Of a stretch of DNA of 64,000 nt, positions 12,041 through 21,014 are shown piece by piece; position 1 is the first letter of the stretch; each line of letters begins with the position of its first letter. The notes beneath the pieces are model-generated. The model worked only from the letters and a program-made list of their open reading frames with translations, was not told the origin of the DNA and did no database searches. Both the position numbers and the translations under genes were made by a program. Source of the DNA: Adiantum capillus-veneris. Taxonomy: Eukaryota > Streptophyta > Polypodiopsida > Polypodiales > Pteridaceae. Where the stretch lies: the NCBI GenBank assembly GCA_014529385.2, contig CM043966.1:144570711-144634710 (forward strand), in the 5' to 3' direction.

Positions 12041-12400
12041 TCTTCTTGCTAGGACCTGGGGCACTTCTTCCTTCCTTTTCCTCTGTGGTCCTCTTCCAAT
12101 AGGCATCACTAATGTATCCTCTAGCTTTGATGCCTTCTCCAAGGTGACTACACTTAGCACTTTTGTTTTTCCCTTTTCCTCCTGGGTTAATCCAGTGGTT
12201 CCTTCATCTCCCTTAATTTCGATGCCATAATCATTTGACCTAGTTAACACCTGTCTTGGCAATGGATACATGTCTCCCCTCATCCTTGGTGGCTTATCAC
12301 ATTGCGGACTGATGTGACCCAACTCTCCATAATTGTAACATGTGGGCGTCTACCTCCAAAACCTACCATTGCTTTGTCCACCACCATTCCTAGGCCTTTC
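11954..12400 (-). pseudogene. E2 gag C-terminus with mutated zinc knuckle
   Basis: The minus strand reads a Gly/Asn/Arg-rich stretch, then the nucleocapsid knuckle CYNYGELGHISPQC near 12340-12300, where the second Cys of CX2CX4HX4C is Tyr. A TAG codon sits four residues before the first Cys. A Lys/Glu-rich linker follows and loses frame near 12000-12050, just before the protease ORF. Upstream of about 12400 the reading stops abruptly against a plus-strand integrase tail, so the rest of gag and the 5' LTR of E2 are missing. Confidence 0.8.
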
Positions 12401-12706
12401 ATAAGAAATCTTTCAAAGAGATGGTTCGGCCCTTATGTGGTTAAGCATGTACATGGAAATTCAACTTATACCTTGCATGAGTTGGATGAGTTGGATGGTA
12501 CAGAAATGAAGATTCCCATTGCCAGGAAAAGAATTAAATTGTTCAAAAGAAGAAGCGATAAAGATCCCTTTGTCTCACAAGAAAGTCCAAATAAAGGCTC
12601 TGATGAACATGTTATGGATGAGTATGAAGAAAGAGATGATGATGCACTGGACTTCGCTACAAGTGATGATAAAATCGATATGTATGTTGACTTAAATGAG
12701 GACTGA
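12401..12706 (+). pseudogene. Integrase C-terminal tail of another Ty3 element
   Basis: On the plus strand the sequence reads RWFGPYVVKHVHGNSTYTL then ELDGTEMKIPIARKR, the GPY/F module that ends Ty3 integrases, and then an acidic tail closing at 12706. It resembles the corresponding part of element E3 (LKWLGPYKVKHVFPNGTYEL, 44.0 kb). Everything upstream is missing and the joint with the oppositely oriented E2 gag lies near 12395-12405. A polypurine tract follows, so this is the true 3' end of an element. Confidence 0.8.
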
Positions 12707-12750
12707 ACTTGCAAAAGCTATGTGTGGCACATGCCAGAGGATGTGCAGAT

Positions 12751-12764
12751 TTAGAGGGGGTGGA
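12751..12764 (+). promoter_or_regulatory. Polypurine tract before probable 3' LTR
   Basis: TTAGAGGGGGTGGA lies 44 bases after the integrase stop and is followed by TGTCATGCC. This is the expected arrangement of polypurine tract and LTR start at the 3' end of a Ty3 element. Confidence 0.55.
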
Positions 12765-14627
12765 TGTCATGCCATGGCACATGCATAATTTGAAACTAAA
12801 TTATCTACCTCACTCTCAATTATTTTGCTATGTGGGACCAAATGCTATTATGTACATAGCGTGATATATGTGAAAATAGATGCCACGGTTGCAACTCTGT
12901 ATATACCTTGCGGGGATAGTGAGGCCCTCGATGTGGCACTATGGAATTCTTTTTTACATAAATATATTCCTATTTTGCTTTATAAATGTAAAAATATCAA
13001 GTGTATTGAATTGGCACGCTCGTGCGATCTTGACCAAAAATAGCAGGTTTCATGCGCGGGCGAAAGAGATGCATCTAGAGTGCTTTGAAAGTTGTAAAAT
13101 GAGGTTCAAGAGGAAATTTAATCCCAATGGGATTTTTCCATAATTTTAGGGATTTTTCCCAGCTCGTTTGGGCATTTTACGGGGAAAAAAGTGCATTTTT
13201 GGGCTAAAACTGACCAAAAATGGTAAAAAATGACCCAAAAATGGCTCAAAATGCCACATCATTCATGGTGCCGTGAATATGAGAAGTAAGGGAGAATTTT
13301 AGAACATGAATATCAGCACTACAAGATCCTCTCTGAAGGGATACAAAGCCTGCACCTAAGGTATGCTAGTGCGGTCCCGTGCTGTTCCAACCCTATATTC
13401 AAGGTTGTGAGGCCACCAATTAGGGTTTCCCCTCTTCAAATAACCACTTGGGAATGAATAATGAAGTTCTGAAGCTTACATGAAATGGATACAAAGGATA
13501 ATTGAAGCGTTTGTGTAGGGGTTTTATCAGGGCGAAAGAGCATTCGAACTGTGTAATTGGAAGAGGGCTACACCAAATCATTACACACACAAGAGTTTGA
13601 GTTGATTTTGGTTCTTTTTCAAAGATAATATTTCATGGATGGAGTTTTCTTCTTTTTTAGTGCGTTTTTGGCTTCAAATCATCTACGCCTTGCTTGATTT
13701 TGTTGCGAACTCTCACAGTCAGAGGCCCGACGCTTTCCTAGCCACACTCCGCACTTCTTGACACCGTCGCGTTTGTGTCCTATTTTCGAGTGTGTGGATG
13801 ATTGAATGAGAGATTTCTCTTTTCAATTTTGCACTTGGGAGAGTGTATGGAAGTTCTAAGGTCTCCATGGATGTGTGTGTGCGAGGAATTGAGGGAAGAA
13901 GGTGCGCCTTTCTGCAAGACTATGTGACCCTGTATCGGTGCCATTAGGGTTTGCGCTACTCCAAAGAGTCCAACAGAGTGGAGTTTGGTGAAGGCTTTGG
14001 AATGTTTTGAGAGAGGCCTTTTGTGGCTGGAGTTTTTTATATTTTTATTGTTTTTCTTGTATATTTTGGTCACCATCAAGTGTGATTTCAAGTGTTAAGT
14101 AAATTCTTTGTGTTGTGTTGAGTTGTCTAGGTGTGTGAGTGTGCACACTGCGTCTTTTTCTCCATCATCCTTTGGCAATCCTGTTGGGGAGTGGAAATTT
14201 TCCGGTTGTGCACCCAGGTGAAGGAGGAATCCCAATCCTCGAGTGAGTACTTCCGAGCGCACAAGAAACCGAGTGAGCGCATACAATGAAAAAGACTTGA
14301 TCAAGACATCAATCATTACTCTATAGAGGATAGTGTAGCAAAGTAAATAAAAAACCCAACATAACCCTGGCACAACCCCCGTAAGGTTCAACCAAGATGT
14401 GGGGTATTTTTTGCAACCCCAAAAACATGGTGCGGCAACCCCATGCATAATATCATGTGAGCCATCATTAATGAATCATACATACCTGGTTCAATTCTTC
14501 TAATTGCCCATACCGTCTTTGTTGCAACCTGTACTTCGGTCCAATATTCTGTGTATCCCTATGTGCAGATGCATATCCTCTTCCACCAATGGGTTCAATG
14601 ACTGTAACAGACTCATGCTTATAGCAC
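12765..14627 (+). other. Probable 3' LTR and noncoding sequence
   Basis: The LTR should start at 12765 with TGTCATGCC. Its right edge could not be fixed because no second copy is in the window. The sequence is noncoding in all frames that I could judge, with an A/T-rich block of short AAAATGG-type repetitions near 13190-13260. No gene is supported up to 14627. Confidence 0.4.
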
Positions 14628-14709
14628 CTATCCTCCTCCAATACCACACTTACGTCCACAAAGATTAGCTATCCTCCTCCAATATCACACTTACCTCCAC
14701 AAAGATTAG
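14628..14709 (+). repeat. 41-bp tandem duplication
   Basis: Two adjacent copies of a 41-base unit that begins CTATCCTCCTCCAATA and ends AAAGATTAG (14628-14668 and 14669-14709). They differ at only a couple of positions. Confidence 0.9.
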
Positions 14710-14882
14710 CCTCTTCTTCTTCACAACTTTCTCTCTTATATTTGACATATTCATCTCTTGACTTTGCAAACCCATTTTTTCCATCACAATAATTTTTAAC
14801 TAGTTTTGTAAAAATCTAAGAGGAACTTTTCCTTCTCGTCTTGCTCTCAAGCGGCATTTTTTGCTTCAAGGACTTCCCACAC

Positions 14883-14994
<112 letters not shown>

Positions 14995-15201
14995 ATGAGG
15001 CACAACAAGGTGAGTACAAATCTCATGATGCGATTCCATTCACGAGGTATGTCCTGACGATTCAATGAAAATCGTCAAAAGGAAGAATCTTATGCCTATG
15101 CCTTTGTGAAGATTAATGTCTCGCTTGCTCCTGGTGCCCACGTTTTATATAGCCACTCATGCATGGTCCATGTTTGTCCCGACACCTACATTTTATATAA
15201 C

Positions 15202-15202
<1 letters not shown>

Positions 15203-15279
<77 letters not shown>
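15203..15279 (+). repeat. (CT)n microsatellite
   Basis: Uninterrupted CT dinucleotide run of roughly 38 units. Confidence 0.98.
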
Positions 15280-15282
<3 letters not shown>

Positions 15283-15348
15283 GTCGATGTATGCAGAGCG
15301 ACGGAAGCCAGGACTAGTTGCAAAGGGTATGCCTTTCTCCAAATCAAT

Positions 15349-15455
15349 GTTCGAGAAAAATCATTTTTCCAAACATACAAAATTCCTTACCTTGAATTTA
15401 GCAAGAGAAAACTTTAGAAAATTAGGTTTATTTGTGGCCTTTTACACTTGGCATT
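15349..15455 (+). repeat. Left copy of an inverted repeat pair
   Basis: The stretch around AAATCATTTTTCCAAACATA and TTAGAAAATTAGGTTTATTT recurs in inverted orientation at 16848-16945 with a few differences. The pair is too divergent and too far apart to be a clean transposon end pair, but it shows shared origin. Confidence 0.75.
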
Positions 15456-15975
15456 TTTTACTAAGTAGATATTGTTGTATCGTAGTCACACTCAAGTAGT
15501 ACAACTTTTGAATATTAAGGGGACAAGACCTACTGGACATACCCTTAGTCCATCCGTTTTTATTACACAAAATCTTGATAAATCCCAATTGCATGGTTGA
15601 ATTGATGCGGAGCTCCCTTGCAGCAATGGAGTTCGATCTTGATACCTCATGCCACGGAAAGGCTCTTCAAAATCTAGAGCTAAGCTAGTCTAGCGCAAAT
15701 CCATAGCTGCTGCATACAATACACGCTCACTTAAAGAAAAACTCATCACAAGCCACTTGAAACCTTGCTGTACATAGTCCAGCATATGGCACATGCCACC
15801 ATGCTTCATACCCTCAGTCGCTAGCTTCTCCAGATTGTTCATTTGTCCCCAGCTCGCCATCCTATAGCCTCCCCTTCTTCACTATAGTCTGCGTATCCAA
15901 TCGGCAACACCTCTAGGCTCTCTCTCATGGTAGAGAGAGACAAAATCGTTCAAATTAGTAAGCTCGATGTCACAA
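15456..15975. other. No recognised feature
   Basis: Mixed-composition sequence with no recognisable coding frame or repeat partner. Confidence 0.4.
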
Positions 15976-15993
15976 AAGAGAGAGAGAGAGAGA

Positions 15994-16039
<46 letters not shown>
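15976..16039 (+). repeat. (GA)n microsatellite
   Basis: GA dinucleotide run with one TGAG interruption. Confidence 0.97.
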
Positions 16040-16041
<2 letters not shown>

Positions 16042-16719
16042 CTAGACTTCTATCTCCCTTGCATCAAAAGTCCGACTCCCTTGCGACCTTGTTCTCACAC
16101 ATCCATCTACAACACTCTTCCTGCGAGGCGCCAATCTGTAGCACTCCATTTGAGCTCTAAGATCTCACAGTCAAGTGGAGAATAGCCTTGCATATAAACC
16201 TCGCAACCTGCCTCCCAACCCACTGCATACTTCCCCCTTCCTGCACGCCTATCGACCTACCTCCCAAGCCGCGCGTTTCATGATTCCCCCTTCCTGCGAT
16301 TGTGATTCCACTGAGCTCCCATCTCCGTCTCCTTCCCGCCCTAAGAAAAACACACAGACGCACGCGCACAGACACACAGTTTTTAGCGACGAGCTTGCTT
16401 CATATACAGATATCGAAAATGCGGCATCACGACAGGGCTTATCGTTGCAAGGGTGGTGTATTGCAGGAGGAGGCAAGGAGGTCAGAAGGCGGAGAGGGTG
16501 ACTATAGGATTAAGAGAGTCGACGACGACGAAGCAGGCAACGATTTCAAAAAATAAAGTATTGTCAAGTTTTTGAAAAATTGTTTTTTGGGAGACTCTTT
16601 ACGACCGTGCGCTGGCGCGTGCTCCTTGCAATAGAAAAAGTTTGATCTCGGCCCCTTTTTTCTCCAAGCTACCAAAGGAGTGTTCGGGAAAAATGTGTCT
16701 CAGTATAATAAGTTTTCAA
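16040..16719. other. No recognised feature
   Basis: Overlapping short frames on both strands with no family resemblance. A C-rich plus strand of this kind resembles a 5' UTR or promoter of a lost gene, but I cannot support that. Confidence 0.35.
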
Positions 16720-16841
16720 TTTCAAAAATGCCAGTCGAAGGCAAGGAAAAGGGAGAACTTCCATCCCAAAATAGAGAAAATTTCAAAAATGCCGGTTGAA
16801 GGCAAGGAAAAGGGAGAAATTCCGCCCCACAATAGAGAAAA
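16720..16841 (+). repeat. 61-bp tandem duplication
   Basis: Two adjacent copies of a 61-base unit beginning TTTCAAAAATGCC (16720-16780 and 16781-16841). They differ at several positions and lie directly beside the inverted repeat copy at 16848. Confidence 0.9.
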
Positions 16842-16847
16842 TTAGTG

Positions 16848-16945
16848 TAAAACCCGAAAAATAAACCTAATTTTCTAAGATTTCCTCTTGGAAAATTCAA
16901 GAAAGGGAATTTTGTATGTTTGGAAAAATGATTTTTGTTACAGTG
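16848..16945 (-). repeat. Right copy of the inverted repeat pair
   Basis: Reverse complement of 15349-15455, recognisable by TTAGAAAATTAGGTTTATTT and AAATCATTTTTCCAAACATA on the minus strand. Confidence 0.75.
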
Positions 16946-17146
16946 TACAAAAACAACACATTCCCCAAAATGTAACACCTCGAAAAGTTTGAATATACCT
17001 ACTTTTGTTGGAGGGTCGTGTGCACGCCGGCATGCGGTCCTTGCAGCAAGTAATCACGTACGGAAAAATTTGATTCTCGCCCTTTCTATAGAGTACTTGG
17101 TGCAAAGTTTGACACCGACGAGCTCGTCCATCCTCGTTGTAGGTTC

Positions 17147-17152
<6 letters not shown>

Positions 17153-17213
<61 letters not shown>
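17153..17213 (+). repeat. (CT)n microsatellite
   Basis: About thirty CT repeats ending 17 bases before the first ATG of the RanBP1 pseudogene. It may be the pyrimidine-rich 5' UTR of the source transcript. Confidence 0.97.
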
Positions 17214-17219
<6 letters not shown>

Positions 17220-17230
17220 CTTCAGTCCAA

Positions 17231-17787
17231 ATGCTAAGCGCTCAGTGAAGAGAAAGAGCCCCTGGAAAATGCCGCTACAGAGGAAGGTGATGATGCAAGA
17301 CCTGCAATTGAGGAGGAAGAGACAAGTGCCACATCATCAAGCTTGATGCCCTTGCTGCCAGTAGCGGCAAGGAGAATAAGAATGTTCTCATTGACCTAAA
17401 GGCCAATTAGCTATACCAATTTGATAAGGACGATGACCAGTGGAAAGAGAGAGGTATGAGGTAGGTAAAGCTACTCCAGCATAAGAAGACCAAAAAAGTT
17501 CGATTGGTCATGAAATCTATGCAAATCACACAATCGTTCCCTCTATAAGCTACTTGTAGGAACATCAGGGTAGTGACAAGGCTTGGGTGTGGCATGCCTC
17601 TGATTTTGTAGAAGGAGAGTTGAAAGGTGAAATTTTTTGCATTTTCTTTGTTGGGAGTGTGGAAAACGCTCAAGCATTTAGAAAAAGCTTTTGGGGCTGC
17701 TCAAAAGGAGATGCCAGGCACCCCAAGGAGGTGGGCGAGTTTCTTGAGGGGCTAAAAGTTGGTGACAAGCAGGCAAAGAGTGAATAA
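17231..17787 (+). pseudogene. RANBP1: RanBP1 (Ran-binding protein 1) pseudogene, probably processed
   Basis: RanBP1 is a small soluble protein that binds Ran-GTP and helps RanGAP complete the nuclear transport cycle. The plus strand reads an acidic N-terminus (EEEETSA), then the Ran-binding domain: VLIDLKA, LYQFDKDDDQWKERG, VKLLQHKKTKKVRLVMK, a NHTIVPS segment, EHQGSDKAWVWHASDFVEGE, LKGEIFCIFF and VENAQAFRKSF, then LEGLKVGDKQAKSE and a stop at 17785. The order and spacing match a full-length plant RanBP1. It is dead: TAG codons replace residues in the A-N-stop-L-Y and M-R-stop-V-K contexts and after SYL, and frameshifts occur near 17320, 17510 and 17700. The whole domain runs without intron-like gaps, which suggests a retrocopy. 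No poly(A) tail or target duplication was found. Confidence 0.85.
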
Positions 17788-18330
17788 GTGAAGGAGGAAC
17801 TTTGCCACTGGACATCCTTACTCGGGCCATGACACCCAGCCTCGATGGAGAGTTACTCGGGCCATCATTGAGTACTACCATGATTGCGATGATGCCCAGC
17901 TACATGACATGCACTGACTGGAGATGGAGATTGTATCGCTAATCGTGCAAGATACGTAGAGAAAAACAATGAACAATGTAGCAGTGATGCCTATATATGA
18001 GTCCCTCACCTTGCGTGATGCTGAGGTGGAACCACGTTGCAATGTGCAGCATCAATGCTTGTTAGGCCCAATGCTTTGCGACATTGCAAAGGTAGACAAT
18101 ACCTGAACACCTTTCACTTATACATGAAATGAAATATAAAATTAAGAGTAAACATAGCACACCATGGGTAGATGCCATTTAGATATTCACTCGGGTTTTA
18201 GTTCGCTCGAGAAATCTCGCTCGGGCGATGGTAAGACTCTAGGTGAAGCAGTTTTGCCGTGAAGTTTGAGCTTCATTGAAGAAAAGTGGTGATTTGGTTG
18301 AGGTGCAACAATTCAACTTTTGTGGAGTTA
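17788..18330. other. No recognised feature
   Basis: The sequence between the RanBP1 pseudogene and the CACTA end shows no coding signal. The first part could be the 3' UTR of the retrocopy. Confidence 0.35.
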
Positions 18331-18590
18331 CACTACAAGAGGTTGTGTGCACTTGTGACGCTATTAGCGACACAAATACATTGGATTTTATAATCCCCGG
18401 TGTTGCTAAGACCGTCGCTATGAGCGTCGATACGGGAACGTCGCTATGAGGGTCGCTATCTGCGTCGCTATATAGCGATGCAGATAGCGATGCTCATAGC
18501 GACCCTCATAGGAACGCTTACAGGTTTTCTATACCGACGCTCCAGATCCTTATATAGCGACGCTTATAGCGACGCCCGAGAGTAAATTTT
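18331..18590 (+). mobile_element. CACTA transposon terminus with subterminal repeats
   Basis: CACTACAAGA at 18331-18340 is the terminal motif of En/Spm (CACTA) elements. It is followed by many direct and inverted copies of TAGCGACG/CGTCGCTA between about 18355 and 18575, which are the usual binding sites for the element's own regulatory protein. The central part folds as a near-perfect palindrome around GCTATATAGC. The element body lies to the right and its genes read towards this end. The opposite terminus was not found. Confidence 0.85.
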
Positions 18591-19045
18591 TTTGGTGGCA
18601 GGGCATTGAATACCTGGCCACCCATCAACCATATTGAATGTTCCAATAATAGGGTAAACCTAAATGAATCCAAGATAAGCTCATATTGACCTTTGAAAGA
18701 AAGTGCAAGCTTAGATATACACCCAAAGTAGTCACTCACAAGACAATATAACCATTAACTCCATCATCCATAGTATTGTTTGTAGAATAAAGATACAAAA
18801 CTTACAAAAGTAAATTAATGAATTAAATCCATAACAATTGTAGACATCATAGGCAAAATCAGTTGATTGTTAATTAAACTTTGCAAATGTAAATAGTTAC
18901 AACACCATTGTCACTAGTCAAAAAATATACATGGTTTTTCAATAGTTACACAAAGACGTGTACACATCATCTCATGATACATATGCTATGAAAAAAGGAA
19001 ACTAATGCTATATCTAGCTACTAGCTATGACTAGACTAACATCGT
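18591..19045. other. CACTA 3' flank, noncoding
   Basis: Lies between the last codon of ORF2 (19046) and the subterminal repeats. No coding signal; it is probably 3' UTR of the element transcript. Confidence 0.5.
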
Positions 19046-20389
19046 CTAATCAGACGTCTCATCACATCCAAGCGGCATATCTGTCGGATTCTGCAAAAAA
19101 AAACAATAAGATAGCTTTTTGTAAGTATAAATATATTATTTACAAAACAATACAACAAATAGAAAAGAGTAAACCATAATACTAACCATGCCGTCACAAG
19201 AACTCAAAATGTCCGTCAGAGCATTTAAGCCCTTTCTACATGCGTACTCGCGTTCATACGGTGTGGAGTCACGTCCTGTCATTGGCCACTGCCAAAACAT
19301 ATAAAGAATCCATTCTGTTGGAATTTAAAAACCCCTAAACCGTAAGCTATCAAACCTAAAGATAAATGCAAAAACACTTACAAAATCGGCCTCAAATGAT
19401 GCCCACCCGCCGCTCCCCAAGTGGTGCGAGCTCCCTGTCTCTACTCCCGCTTTGGCTGCCTCCTTTTGTTGCTTCCACTTGTTAGGATTCTCGCGTGCTG
19501 CTTTCTTCACATTCTTTCAATCTTATTTGGTCAGCCAATCTGGTCTGCTCCACCTATGCTTTATTGCCTTTTGCACTTCAGAACGCTTGTGCTTGCTTTC
19601 GGAGCTTCATCGGGTCTTCATTGAAACGGTCATCCCGTGTTGAAACGGAAAACCCGTCATGAAGTATGCTGATGACTCTGTCTTTTAAATCACTTGGTAC
19701 TTCACTCTAGGTGTTTAGCATGTAGTTTCTAAACACCTAAGAGCAAAGACCGCGCATGCGCAAGATCACCTTCTTGCCGTCATCATCCATGATGATGCTG
19801 CCACTGAAGTCGACAAAGTAAGGCAAGCCCTCTCACCGGTGACGAGTGAACCTGGGTGTCTCGGCAGGGGTCTCTAGCAGCGTGTTGATGGGGGTACGGA
19901 CGTCATGTGTCTCCACCAGATTCTGGGCCTCGAACCGAGGAGTGTCGACTGGGGTGGCTCCTAGAGGAGTAGGTAGTGGTGTGTAGCTGCTAGAAATAGT
20001 CAACCACGCAAAACCTGGCGTAGATGGCAATGTTGTGGTTGGTGTGGGGGTGGGCAAAGAAGGGGAGGGTAAAGAGCCTTGTTGAACACGAGGCGATGTC
20101 GAGGCATTGGCGGCAGCATCCCCGCAACAACCGCCGCCGCCATCACTAGAGCGCCGGTGCCTAGACAAGTGTGAAGATCATCTTGACACCGAAGTTTTGG
20201 AGCGTGCTAAATGTTCCGAAGCTGAGGGAGACGAGGACGGAGTAGGAACGTGTGATGGTGCATCATAGCGATGATGCTCTACGTACCACTGTCTCTGCTT
20301 GGGTGACAAAGAAGAAAGAAACTGCTCATCATAACATTTAAACTTAATATTGAATGAATGGAGTAGAAAACATGGAAAAGTAGATAGAT

Positions 20390-20441
<52 letters not shown>

Positions 20442-20531
20442 GGAGGGATTCTTATGTAGAGAGTTTTCGTTGAATTTCTGTGAATTTGTAAATGCACTAC
20501 GCTCCGGGTGCGATGGAGACTGAAGTTGCAA
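19046..20531 (-). pseudogene. CACTA ORF2 (plant Ptta/En-Spm-type second ORF), spliced
   Basis: The minus strand encodes the second gene of the CACTA element, whose products in the family bind the subterminal repeats. The N-terminal part is Pro/Ser/Thr rich (SHVPTPSSSPSASEHL; TPTPTTTLPSTPGF). Then follow GLPYFVDFSGSIIMDDDGKK, VFRNYML, SEVPSDLKDR and, near 19500, NPNKWKQQKEAAKAG then SSHHLGSGGWASFEADF. Two short introns with GT/AG borders are visible: 19381-19289 (GTAAGT donor, GGCAG acceptor) and 19186-19091 (GTTAGT donor, TTTGCAG acceptor). The middle exon (19288-19187) reads WPMTGRDSTPYEREYA and the last ends PLGCDETSD at 19046. In-frame stops at several places, mostly where Trp is expected, make it non-functional. 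Confidence 0.8.
20395..20435 (+). repeat. (GA)n microsatellite
   Basis: GA run ending in a G-rich tract. It lies inside the CACTA element and creates a Ser/Leu run in the ORF2 frame. Confidence 0.95.
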
Positions 20532-20823
20532 TCACGAAGGAAGTCCGTATCTGCTCATAGATGTTTCTTGCCCCACCACTAAATCTAGTTGATCAGGTCA
20601 AAGAGACGCTAAGAAGCAGTAGTAGTGCTTCTTAGCGTCTCTTTCACCACTAAATCTAGTTGATCGAGTGAAAGAGACGTTAAGAAGCAGTAGTAGTGCT
20701 TCTTAGCGTCTCTTTCACCAGATCAATTAGATCTAGCGGTGGGATGAGCTGCATCTATGAGCAAAGACAGATCACTCCCGTCGCGATTGCAGCTTCAGTC
20801 TCCATCCCACTCGGAGTGTAGTG
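20494..20823 (+). repeat. Long inverted repeat with duplicated inner hairpin
   Basis: Sequence 20494 to about 20657 is repeated in inverted form to 20823: CGATGGAGACTGAAG and CTCATAGATG on the left match CTTCAGTCTCCATC and CATCTATGAG on the right. At the centre a perfect stem, AGAGACGCTAAGAAGCA with its complement around a short GTAGTAG loop, occurs twice in tandem with one mismatch in the second left arm. It sits between CACTA ORF1 and ORF2. Transcribed from either strand it would fold into a hairpin more than 150 bp long. Confidence 0.85.
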
Positions 20824-21014
20824 CTCATCATCCGTGCTTGTGAGAATATACCTAAAGTATATATGACTGGAGTGGATGCAAAGACCATTAAATACAGTGA
20901 CGCAATGACGCATATAAACAGTAATGGACGCAAAGACAATTAAATACAATGACGCAATGACGCCAATTTTTTTATAAAACAGAGCAAAATTGTTCAAATA
21001 CAATATTTATGGCT

